Below are positions 9,071 to 16,438 of a stretch of DNA of 64,000 nt, one piece after another. The position numbers and the translations under genes are program-made. This stretch comes from JAVVEG01 sp041751425 (GTDB lineage: Bacteria; Pseudomonadota; Gammaproteobacteria; Pseudomonadales; Pseudohongiellaceae): assembly GCA_041751425.1 (NCBI GenBank), contig JBGSXL010000001.1, positions 35,579 to 99,578 on the forward strand. The letters run 5' to 3'. Within the stretch, counting starts at the first letter, position 1, and each line of letters starts with the position of its first letter. The notes beneath the pieces were generated by a model, which saw only the letters and a list, made by a program, of their open reading frames with translations, did no database searches and was not told where the DNA came from.

Positions 9071-9308
9071 ACAAACTAACCAGTATATGGATTAGCGATC
9101 AGGAAACAGTTCAGCGACTCCATCCATGGATTCGCTACTGCTCGATATTTCCATATGCCACTCTCAACCCGAGAGTTATCCATGCGAGGATTATCCACAC
9201 CTGCAGATTAAATAATGTAGGAATTTGTCGCGAATTTGCGTAGGAATATTCCTACAGAGGGCATGGCGCGGGAGTCTCAGGAGACCTCTCTAGTTGCGGC
9301 GCCTTTTT
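9071..9308. other. ptsP 3' untranslated region with GTAGGAAT sites
   Basis: This stretch between the ptsP stop and its terminator is unusually long. It contains GTAGGAAT at 9217 and 9240, and the second copy forms a perfect 16-bp palindrome GTAGGAATATTCCTAC at 9240–9255. A 35-codon minus-strand reading (9076–9183) ends just before the terminator, but it has no clear ribosome site and no recognisable product. A small RNA released from the 3' end is an alternative. No gene is called here. Confidence 0.4.
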
Positions 9309-11582
9309 TCAGTTGCTGCGTGTGGAGCGCAACAATCTGTCAACACCGGCATTGTAGAGCGCCAGATCAACACAACTTCTGATCATCTGCGCATCATCCA
9401 TTTGCATGACCTGGGCCAAAAGTTCCTGCGCAGCCTCCATGGTCAAACTGCGAATAACAGCCTTCACCTTCAGTAAGGTTGAGGAGTTCATGGACAGAAT
9501 GTCGAAGCCCATAGCTACCAGCAGCACAGCAGCACCAGGATCACCTGCCATCTCACCACAGATACTGACTGTCTTGCCTTCCGCATGCGTTTCTGTGACC
9601 ACGTGCTGCAACGCCTGCAACACGGCCGGGTGGAAAGAGGTATAGAGACTGGCTACGCGCGGGTTGTTGCGATCCACGGCCAGCAGATACTGGGTAAGGT
9701 CGTTGCTGCCAACTGAAATGAAATCAACCATCTTGCATAATGACCGGGTGAGGTAGACCGCTGCGGGCAACTCTATCATGACGCCGATTGGCGGCATCCT
9801 GACATCGCGGTCTTCTTCCTTCAGCTCCCGATAGGCGCGCCTGATAATCTGAATTGAACCAACCACTTCCTGCAGGTTTGAAATCATGGGCAGCATGATC
9901 TGCAGATTATTGAGCCCTTCGCTGGCAAGAATCATCGCGCGCGCCTGCGCGATGAATATCTCCGGGTGGTCCAGTGTTACACGAATTCCGCGCCACCCCA
10001 GAAACGGGTTTGCTTCTTCGATAGGGAAATAGGGTAGCGATTTATCGCCGCCAATATCCAGAGTGCGCATGGTTACTAGTTTCGGGGCGAAGGCCTGCAA
10101 CTGTTCGCGGTAAATGGCCGCCTGCTCGGCTTCACTGGGAAAACGCTCGCTTAACAAGAAGGGCACCTCGGTGCGAAACAATCCTATTCCTTCTGCACCA
10201 TGGTCCAGCGAGCGCACTACGTCAGACATCAAGCCCGTGTTTACCCACAGATTTACGCGATGCTTGTCGGCCGTTTCACAGGGCAAATCGATCAGACCTT
10301 CCAGGCCTTTGACCAATTGCTGTTCTTCCTTGATGACCTCTCTGTAGCGATTAAGCAAACCCTCGGAAGGATTGGTGAACACTTGCCCACTGTATCCATC
10401 AACAATCAATTGGCGGCCGTCCAGCTGCCGGAACGGCAGGTCTACCACGCCCATCGCGGTAGGAATACCCATGGTGCGTGCCAGAATAGCGACATGCGAG
10501 TTGCCTGAACCAAGCACGGATACCAAGCCACGCAACTTTTCTTTCGGAACTTCCACAAGCATCGCAGCGGTGAGTTCCTCGCCTACTAAAATGGTGTTTT
10601 CAGGATAGTCCGTTACAACAACATCTTTTTCCTGCAGATAGAACAAAACCCGGCTGCAAAGATCTTTGATATCTGCAGCGCGTTCGCGCAGATAAGTGTC
10701 TTTCATGGATTCAAATGTGCGCACATGGTCTCGCGCAACTTCCGCCAGGGCTCCTTGTGCCCACTGACCATTGCGGATCTGTATCACCACTTCAGCACCC
10801 AGCGCGTCATCGTCCAGCATGCTGAGATACACATCGAACAAATCGCGCTCCTCGCGGCGTATCTGACTGCCGATGGAGTCGGCCAGATGTTTCATATCGC
10901 GTCGCACTGAATCCAGTGCCGCGTTGAAGAACAGCACCTCAGCTTCCACATCTGTGCAGATGCGGTTCGGGATCAGGTCCAGATCTGCTCGCTGGAAAAT
11001 GACCACGGCCTGGCCAATGGCGACACCCGAGGAACCGGATATACCACCGAAGCTGCTATCCATTTTCTTCTGCCCGGATGGGCTCAAACCCTGAATGGCG
11101 CCCGTTGCTTCCGCGGACGCGATAACACCAGCCAGTTGCGCAGAGAGTGTGATCAGGAAAGCTTCTTCGCCCTCATCAAAAGAGCGCTTCTCACGATGCT
11201 GGACTACCAGCACGCCAAGTACATTACGGTGGTGGATAATGGGCACGCCAAGAAACGAGTTGAATTCTTCTTCGCCGGTTTCTGACAGGTAATGATAGCG
11301 TGGGTGGCCTGGCGCATCCTCCAGGTTCACGGGCTCAGCATTCTGGGCCACCAGTCCTACCAGACCCTCACCAAGTTGCAGGCTGACATGTCCTACCGCT
11401 GATTTCTTCAAACCCTCAGATGCCATCAATACATGGCTATTGAGGTCACTGTCCAACAGATAGACTGAACAGACCTGAGTATCCATAGCGGCCCGTACGC
11501 GAGAAACGATAATATCCAGCGCAGACTGCAGGTCTTTCGCTGTATTTACCTCCTGAACTATCTCGCGCAATCTTTCCAGCAT
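9309..11582 (-). CDS. ptsP: Phosphoenolpyruvate-protein phosphotransferase PtsP (EI-Ntr)
   Basis: First enzyme of the nitrogen-related phosphotransferase system; it autophosphorylates with phosphoenolpyruvate and passes phosphate to NPr and then EIIA-Ntr, a regulatory rather than sugar-transport chain. The 757 residues give an N-terminal GAF domain (about 10–160), which in homologues senses glutamine/2-oxoglutarate status, then the EI N-domain with the phospho-histidine in GSGNSHVAIL (His-363), and the C-terminal PEP-binding barrel (GIGLFRTEVPFL, the GGDKSLPYF loop, LTQYLLAVDRNNP, CGEMAGDP). The partner genes ptsN and npr are not in the window. rppH lies directly upstream, the common gammaproteobacterial arrangement. 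Confidence 0.95.
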   Translation of the reverse strand: MLERLREIVQEVNTAKDLQSALDIIVSRVRAAMDTQVCSVYLLDSDLNSHVLMASEGLKKSAVGHVSLQLGEGLVGLVAQNAEPVNLEDAPGHPRYHYLSETGEEEFNSFLGVPIIHHRNVLGVLVVQHREKRSFDEGEEAFLITLSAQLAGVIASAEATGAIQGLSPSGQKKMDSSFGGISGSSGVAIGQAVVIFQRADLDLIPNRICTDVEAEVLFFNAALDSVRRDMKHLADSIGSQIRREERDLFDVYLSMLDDDALGAEVVIQIRNGQWAQGALAEVARDHVRTFESMKDTYLRERAADIKDLCSRVLFYLQEKDVVVTDYPENTILVGEELTAAMLVEVPKEKLRGLVSVLGSGNSHVAILARTMGIPTAMGVVDLPFRQLDGRQLIVDGYSGQVFTNPSEGLLNRYREVIKEEQQLVKGLEGLIDLPCETADKHRVNLWVNTGLMSDVVRSLDHGAEGIGLFRTEVPFLLSERFPSEAEQAAIYREQLQAFAPKLVTMRTLDIGGDKSLPYFPIEEANPFLGWRGIRVTLDHPEIFIAQARAMILASEGLNNLQIMLPMISNLQEVVGSIQIIRRAYRELKEEDRDVRMPPIGVMIELPAAVYLTRSLCKMVDFISVGSNDLTQYLLAVDRNNPRVASLYTSFHPAVLQALQHVVTETHAEGKTVSICGEMAGDPGAAVLLVAMGFDILSMNSSTLLKVKAVIRSLTMEAAQELLAQVMQMDDAQMIRSCVDLALYNAGVDRLLRSTRSN

Positions 11583-11646
11583 GTTGGCTTACCATTTCCC
11601 GTGGTTTTCGCAGTTATTGTCTACAGGCTTTTTGCGTTCAGTGCTC

Positions 11647-11706
11647 TTCTGAAGTCAATGGGACTGAAATCAAAAGATCCGAAGTCAAGAGTTCTGAAGT
11701 CCAGAG
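11647..11706. repeat. Four tandem degenerate 15-bp repeats between rppH and ptsP
   Basis: Units at 11647, 11662, 11677 and 11692, each exactly 15 bp, follow the pattern TTCTGAAGTCAAGAG with a few changes per copy. They fill half of the space between the rppH stop and the ptsP start and are transcribed within the operon leader. Confidence 0.75.
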
Positions 11707-11718
11707 GAGTGTTGCCGC

Positions 11719-12207
11719 TCAGCGGCTCGTTATCTGATTCATGGGTTTAACGAGCTCTTTCAGAGCCTGCCGATAAACCTCGCGCTTGAACTCGATAACC
11801 TGACTCAAAGGGTACCAGAAACTGACCCAGCGCCAGTCATCAAATTCAGGCGTATAGTCGGTACTGCAAAGAGCAATTTTCTTCTCATCACAGCGCAATC
11901 TCAGCAAATACCATTTCTGCTTCTGCCCAATACAGACCGGGCTGGAGTTGTGCCTGATGAAATTGTGCGGCAATTGATAGTACAGCCAATCCCGCGTACT
12001 GGACACTATCTCCACATCGCCCGGCTCAAGCCCAACTTCCTCTTTCAGCTCGCGGAACATGGCATGCTGTAATTTCTCGCCCTGGCGAATACCGCCCTGC
12101 GGAAATTGCCAGGCATCCTGGCCTATTCTTTTGGCCCATAGGACCTGCGCGTTTGAGTTGCAGATGATTATCCCAACATTAGGTCTGAAACCTTCAGCAT
12201 CAATCAT
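11719..12207 (-). CDS. rppH: RNA pyrophosphohydrolase
   Basis: Nudix hydrolase that removes pyrophosphate from the 5' end of triphosphorylated RNAs and so starts RNase E-dependent decay. The Nudix box is visible as GGIRQGEKLQHAMFRELKEEVG, and the protein begins MIDAEGFRPNVGIII, the normal RppH start. An in-frame ATG 12 bp earlier gives an unusual MFIT extension and was not used. At 162 residues it has the usual length. It precedes ptsP on the same strand and is divergent from the HAD-family phosphatase gene, another typical rppH neighbour. Confidence 0.95.
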   Translation of the reverse strand: MIDAEGFRPNVGIIICNSNAQVLWAKRIGQDAWQFPQGGIRQGEKLQHAMFRELKEEVGLEPGDVEIVSSTRDWLYYQLPHNFIRHNSSPVCIGQKQKWYLLRLRCDEKKIALCSTDYTPEFDDWRWVSFWYPLSQVIEFKREVYRQALKELVKPMNQITSR

Positions 12208-12351
12208 GGTGATAAACAATCCTTCTCACGGCGAACAGCGTGCAACAATAACTCTGATCAGGCGGTCGTGGCAAGCCACAGGAAACTGACGGATTGCTGT
12301 ATAATCCGCGGCTCTTTATTATTAATTCGGCTAATTCGGAACCTTTGCACC

Positions 12352-13026
12352 ATGAAGCTGGCGATATTTGATCTTGATAACACACTGCTGGGCGGTGACA
12401 GTGACCATGCCTGGGGCCAATTTCTGGTAAAAAGCGGACTGGTAGATCCACTGGAACACGAAGCTCGCAACAATCAGTTTTATTACCAGTATCAGCATGG
12501 TGGCTTGGATATTCACGAGTATGTGGCATTCACTATCAAGCCAATCATGCATCTGGATGCGGCCAGCCTGGCAAAGATGCACGTCGAGTTCATGCGAGAG
12601 TTTATTGAGCCCATGCTGCTGCCGAAGACGACTGCATTACTGGCGCGACATAAAGCGCAGGGCGACTATACCGTTATCGTAACAGCTACCAATGAATTCA
12701 TTACCGCGCCAATTGCCAAAAAACTCGGCGTAGACGTGCTGCTGGCCAATGAGCTTGAGTTGGTGAATGGTCACTATACGGGGAAGATAAGAGGCACGCC
12801 CAGCTTTCAGGCTGGCAAGGTGAAGCGCGTACAACAGTGGCTGCAGCAGGTGGGTGATGATGAGAAGTTGGCATCACTCAGTCTGAGCAACAGTATCTTT
12901 TACAGTGATTCTTTTAATGATTTACCCCTGCTGGAAGCAGCAGCGGAGGCAGTAGCCGTGGACCCCGACCCGGTTCTCGAAAAACAAGCGCGGGAGCGGG
13001 GCTGGCCGGTAATCAGTCTGCGTTAG
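12352..13026 (+). CDS. HAD-IB family phosphatase (SerB-like)
   Basis: A 224-residue HAD-superfamily hydrolase of subfamily IB. Motif I is FDLDNTLLGGDSD at residues 5–17 with both catalytic aspartates, motif II is the threonine in TVIVTATNEF, and the C-terminal motif is YSDSFNDLPLLEAA with the metal-binding acids. The family includes phosphoserine phosphatases and nucleotide or sugar phosphatases; the substrate is not readable. The ATG at 12352 follows a TATAAT (12300–12305) by about 50 bp, so transcription probably starts just before it. A longer in-frame reading from 12268 would run through that promoter and was rejected. The last 14 bp overlap the convergent GcvR-like gene. Confidence 0.85.
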   Translation: MKLAIFDLDNTLLGGDSDHAWGQFLVKSGLVDPLEHEARNNQFYYQYQHGGLDIHEYVAFTIKPIMHLDAASLAKMHVEFMREFIEPMLLPKTTALLARHKAQGDYTVIVTATNEFITAPIAKKLGVDVLLANELELVNGHYTGKIRGTPSFQAGKVKRVQQWLQQVGDDEKLASLSLSNSIFYSDSFNDLPLLEAAAEAVAVDPDPVLEKQARERGWPVISLR

Positions 13027-13543
13027 CCAGATTAACTTCGACTATCAAGTCATCGGCTATACGCTCCAACTCAGACTGCAGGGCATCGATGTCCAGCGCA
13101 GCCGGCACTTTCAGAATTGCCTGCGCGTGGAACAACATCTCGCCGGACATGGGCGCGCTGCTGCATTGCGTCGTCAGTTCTTCCACGTTGACATGCTGAG
13201 CGGCGAGTGCGCGTGAAACTTCCTTGATGATTCCCGGCCTGTCATTGCCCACCAGCTTCAGGCGCAATTTGCGCAGCTTCTGTTGTTCACCAAGCGCGTG
13301 CGCTTTCTCAACCACAACCTTAAGACTGGAAGGGCTTGCTGACAATTTTTGCAGGTCAGCTATCAATGCATCTGCGTGAACATCGTCAACACTAACGCGC
13401 AGTATTCCTGCAAACTTTCCCGCCAGGTGCGACATATTGCTTTCCAGCCAGTTACCGGAATTTCTGGCGATAGTCTGAGCCAGCGAATCTACAAGGCCGG
13501 GTTTATCATCACCAATAACAGTCAATACCAGATTCATCGTCAT
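13013..13543 (-). CDS. GcvR-like ACT-domain regulatory protein
   Basis: A 176-residue protein with two ACT domains: residues 4–75 start NLVLTVIGDDKPGLVDSLA and residues 92–165 contain LRLKLVGNDRPGIIKEVSRALA. This arrangement is that of GcvR, which binds GcvA and represses the glycine cleavage operon when glycine is scarce. The gcvTHP operon is present about 17 kb away, but no gcvA is visible. No DNA-binding motif is present, as expected for GcvR. The gene overlaps the 3' end of the HAD phosphatase gene by 14 bp in convergent orientation. Confidence 0.75.
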   Translation of the reverse strand: MTMNLVLTVIGDDKPGLVDSLAQTIARNSGNWLESNMSHLAGKFAGILRVSVDDVHADALIADLQKLSASPSSLKVVVEKAHALGEQQKLRKLRLKLVGNDRPGIIKEVSRALAAQHVNVEELTTQCSSAPMSGEMLFHAQAILKVPAALDIDALQSELERIADDLIVEVNLANAD

Positions 13544-13571
13544 CTTGCCGTTCTTCCTCTTTGCATCGAGT

Positions 13572-13628
13572 GTTCGCAGTCAATCGCTATTAACTCATCC
13601 CACTTAACGAATCACTCTCAACCAATCA
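13572..13628. repeat. Four degenerate 14–15-bp tandem repeats before the GcvR-like gene
   Basis: Units begin at 13572, 13586, 13600 and 13615. On the minus strand they read roughly TGATTCGTTAAGTGG with variation. The array lies between the sulfite dehydrogenase and the GcvR-like gene and includes the last 11 bp of the former. Confidence 0.55.
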
Positions 13629-14784
13629 TTACGCGGCGGACAAACTGACCGAACTCTTCCCAGTAACTGACGCGTTCCGGCAAATCTTCCTGACGGGCCT
13701 GAGTGTTCCCGTTGATATCTGTGACACGCGATACTATCGAATGCTCACCGGGTGTTGCGTTACTCCACACAAACGAGAATGGTTTCCAGGAATACTGACT
13801 GGCCTGTGCATCTAGTTGCGCGACCTGCCAAGGGCCACCATCGATGCTAATCTCAACGCTACGAAGTGGCGTTCCATCATTCAGCACAAAACCGTTGATG
13901 TGATGGTTGTCACCCAGCCGCGTTACGCGCGTGACGACAGATTTGAGATTCATGCGCGCAACTGAGTTTTCTACCCAGCGCTCTTCGCCGCCCACATTCT
14001 CTTTCTTCAACGTGACATAGTCGCGGCCCATGAAGCGACCCATGTAGCGGGTATCCTGCACATGAATCTGCGTCAGCCACTTCACATTAGCCACGCCATA
14101 GAAGCCGGGGACGATCAAGCGCAACGGTTTGCCATGATGCAGCGGCAGTGCTTCTCCATTCATCTCGAAGGCCAGCAGATTGTCTTCACGCATGGCGTCT
14201 TCCACAGACAAACTGCGGGCGAATGCTTTCTCTACCTGACGTCCTCGTATTTCTTCACTGCCTATATCGGCGCCAAAGAAAACCACTTCCTTGCCTTCCG
14301 GTTTAATGCCAGCTTCCAGTAATAGATCGCGCAATTTCACGCCGCGCCAGTTGGCATTGCCAACCAGACCATGGAACATACGCGCCCCATTGCCGCCGCA
14401 TTCAAAGCCGATATCCTGCTGCACCGCAGCTCTTTGCTTCAGTTCATCCAGTGAGTATTCGCGGGCATTGTCCACCAGGCCACTCACCTTCAGACGATAA
14501 CTGCCGGCATCCACATCTGGCTGCCCATAGTGTTGCACAACGTAGAAGCCGTCAGTGTAGAAGTTGTCCATCTTGCGGGTATCGAGTATGTGAGTTGCTC
14601 CGGGCCGCAGCGCACCGGGCGCGAAGGTATCGGGAATATCCAGAAATGGGACCAGTACCTCACCCTGGGCCAGTGCCGGTGTCATCCAATTTGGAATAGC
14701 GCTTGCCCCAAAAGCGAGCACGCCCGCCCCCAATGTGCCTTTCAACAGCTTGCGACGCTCTTTGCTCTCTGGTTCCTGGTTCAT
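13618..14784 (-). CDS. Tat-exported molybdopterin sulfite dehydrogenase (SoxC/SorA-like)
   Basis: Periplasmic oxidoreductase of the sulfite oxidase family, 388 residues. The N-terminus has a twin-arginine signal (ERRKLLKGTLGAG, residues 9–21) ending at ALAQ. The molybdenum-ligand cysteine is in FECGGNGA. The RLIVPGFYGVANVKWL stretch is the conserved substrate/cofactor region, and the C-terminal 110 residues form the immunoglobulin-like dimerisation domain (EISIDGGPW). SoxC normally acts with the diheme cytochrome SoxD, and SorA with SorB; neither follows here, so the electron acceptor is unknown. SoxC versus SorA cannot be settled without the partner. Confidence 0.85.
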   Translation of the reverse strand: MNQEPESKERRKLLKGTLGAGVLAFGASAIPNWMTPALAQGEVLVPFLDIPDTFAPGALRPGATHILDTRKMDNFYTDGFYVVQHYGQPDVDAGSYRLKVSGLVDNAREYSLDELKQRAAVQQDIGFECGGNGARMFHGLVGNANWRGVKLRDLLLEAGIKPEGKEVVFFGADIGSEEIRGRQVEKAFARSLSVEDAMREDNLLAFEMNGEALPLHHGKPLRLIVPGFYGVANVKWLTQIHVQDTRYMGRFMGRDYVTLKKENVGGEERWVENSVARMNLKSVVTRVTRLGDNHHINGFVLNDGTPLRSVEISIDGGPWQVAQLDAQASQYSWKPFSFVWSNATPGEHSIVSRVTDINGNTQARQEDLPERVSYWEEFGQFVRRVMIG

Positions 14785-14859
14785 GTGCCCACCTCGTGCC
14801 TGTGATTATTATCTGTGACTGCCATAACACCTGTCTTTCACGGATGTTGCAGGGCCTAA

Positions 14860-14876
14860 GACAATATCATATTGTC
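14860..14876. promoter_or_regulatory. 17-bp palindrome GACAATATcATATTGTC
   Basis: Perfect 8-bp arms around one central base, about 75 bp upstream of the sulfite dehydrogenase start and in the divergent region. The size and symmetry fit an operator. No repressor gene is adjacent, so the binding protein is unknown. Confidence 0.5.
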
Positions 14877-15053
14877 CTGATTCGCACTAACTGTGGACAT
14901 TAAGAGGCAAGTTTGGAACTATCTGGCTTTTACAGTTACCTCTGTGGTCAAGTGAGCTATGGCTCAGAAGAGCCCCTGCAGGGAGCTATTGAAGATTAGA
15001 CGGAGCAGGGCGGTCTGCTGTAACGGGTATTTTGTGTTATTTGTGTTTTACGC

Positions 15054-15125
15054 ACTTATATAACAGGTACTTATATAACAGGTACTTATAGCAGCTACTT
15101 ATATACCAGATACTTGTTCCCAGAT
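15054..15125. repeat. Tandem repeat, about five copies of ACTTATATAACAGGT
   Basis: Units of 15 bp start at 15054, 15069, 15084 (13 bp), 15097 and 15112 (14 bp). The first two are identical and the rest diverge. The array ends about 30 bp before the start codon of the substrate-binding protein, where it may form part of the promoter or leader. Confidence 0.75.
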
Positions 15126-15152
15126 TTCAGACAATAATTCAGGAGTTCCGGC

Positions 15153-16400
15153 ATGAACCGATTGAGCACCATACTCGCAGCGACACTGATGATGGCAGCA
15201 GCGAGTACCAGTCTTGCGCAGAATAATTCTGCACCAATACGCATAGCCTACATCGATCCTTTAACCGGTTCATTCTCAGCCACAGGTTATAACGCATTGC
15301 GCCAGTTTCAGTTCGCCGTCGACCATCTGGTTAACAGCAAAGGCGGCGTACTGGGTGGCCGAATGCTGGAGATAGTCCCGTATGACAATAAGGCCAGCGC
15401 ACAGGAGTCACAAATTCAACTGCGCCGCGCAATCAGTGAAGGAATTCAATTCATTGCTCAAGGCAACAGTTCCGCAGTAGCAGGTGTATTGACTGAGGCA
15501 ATCAATCGTCACAATCGCCGTAACGTTGATCAGCGCGTACTGTTCCTGAATTACGCGGCCGTTGATCCTGCTTTGACCAACCAAAATTGTAATTTCTGGC
15601 ACTTCCGTTTCGATGCCCATGCCGATATAAAAATGCAGGCCCTGACAGACATGATTGCACAGCGCCAGGATATCACCAGGGTGTACATCATTGGCCAGGA
15701 TTACTCGTTCGGTAAATCAGTCGCCGACGCAGCGGTAGCAATGCTCAAACTAAAACGTCCCGACATTCAAATTGTTGGCAACGAGTTGCACCCCATGGAA
15801 CAGGTAAAAGATTTTACCCCATACGTTACCAAGATAGCGTCATCCGGCGCCAATGCCATCATTACCGGTAACTGGGGCGCCGACATGGTGAGCCTGGGCA
15901 AGGCGATCACCGATGCAGGCATCACGTCTCCCATTTTCACTTATTACGCTGCATATGATGGCATTACGTCCACGATAGGGGCTACCGGCAAGAACCAGTT
16001 CCGCATGGTGCACGAGGGTTATTTTAATCCACCGCCTACACCTGAGTACGCGGAGTTTGTCAGAGAATTCAAAAAAAGATTCCCAAACAACGACGTCAGC
16101 TATCCGCGCGTAATCAATACCGTGCAAATGCTGGCGCGGGCCATTGAGACGTCAGGCTCCACAGATCCTGAAGCCGTCGCCAGAGCACTTGAGGGCATGG
16201 AGATCACAAACATAACCGGTGACCGGATTTACATGCGCGCTGATGATCATCAAATGTTCCAACCAGTACAGATTTCCGTCCATACCAATGAAGGCATCAC
16301 TTTTGATGCTGATAATTCCGGTTTTGGTTTGCTTACCGAAGTCAGCGTGCCATTGGAAAACACTATGGTCGACCACAGCTGCAGGATGGTCAGACCTTAA
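15153..16400 (+). CDS. Exported branched-chain-amino-acid-type substrate-binding protein
   Basis: Periplasmic binding protein type 1 fold (LivK/Peripla_BP_6 group), 415 residues. A Sec signal peptide runs to about residue 22 (ATLMMAAASTSLAQ). The mature part starts IRIAYIDPLTGSFSATG, the standard ligand-pocket strand, followed by QLRRAISEGIQFIAQGNSSAV and VTKIASSGANAIITGNWG. It resembles binding proteins of aromatic or aliphatic acid and amide ABC transporters. No permease or ATPase gene follows; instead a cyclase-like protein gene starts 38 bp downstream. This is an orphan receptor, or its transporter is encoded elsewhere. Confidence 0.85.
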   Translation: MNRLSTILAATLMMAAASTSLAQNNSAPIRIAYIDPLTGSFSATGYNALRQFQFAVDHLVNSKGGVLGGRMLEIVPYDNKASAQESQIQLRRAISEGIQFIAQGNSSAVAGVLTEAINRHNRRNVDQRVLFLNYAAVDPALTNQNCNFWHFRFDAHADIKMQALTDMIAQRQDITRVYIIGQDYSFGKSVADAAVAMLKLKRPDIQIVGNELHPMEQVKDFTPYVTKIASSGANAIITGNWGADMVSLGKAITDAGITSPIFTYYAAYDGITSTIGATGKNQFRMVHEGYFNPPPTPEYAEFVREFKKRFPNNDVSYPRVINTVQMLARAIETSGSTDPEAVARALEGMEITNITGDRIYMRADDHQMFQPVQISVHTNEGITFDADNSGFGLLTEVSVPLENTMVDHSCRMVRP

Positions 16401-16438
16401 GATTTTAATAATGCTGTAACCATTGATAATCAATTATC

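Larger units (their letters stand above)
14785..15152. other. Intergenic leader before the binding-protein gene
   Basis: The 368-bp divergent space contains a 17-bp palindrome at 14860–14876 (annotated separately) and a tandem repeat array at 15054–15125. No convincing small gene or tRNA was seen. Confidence 0.6.
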
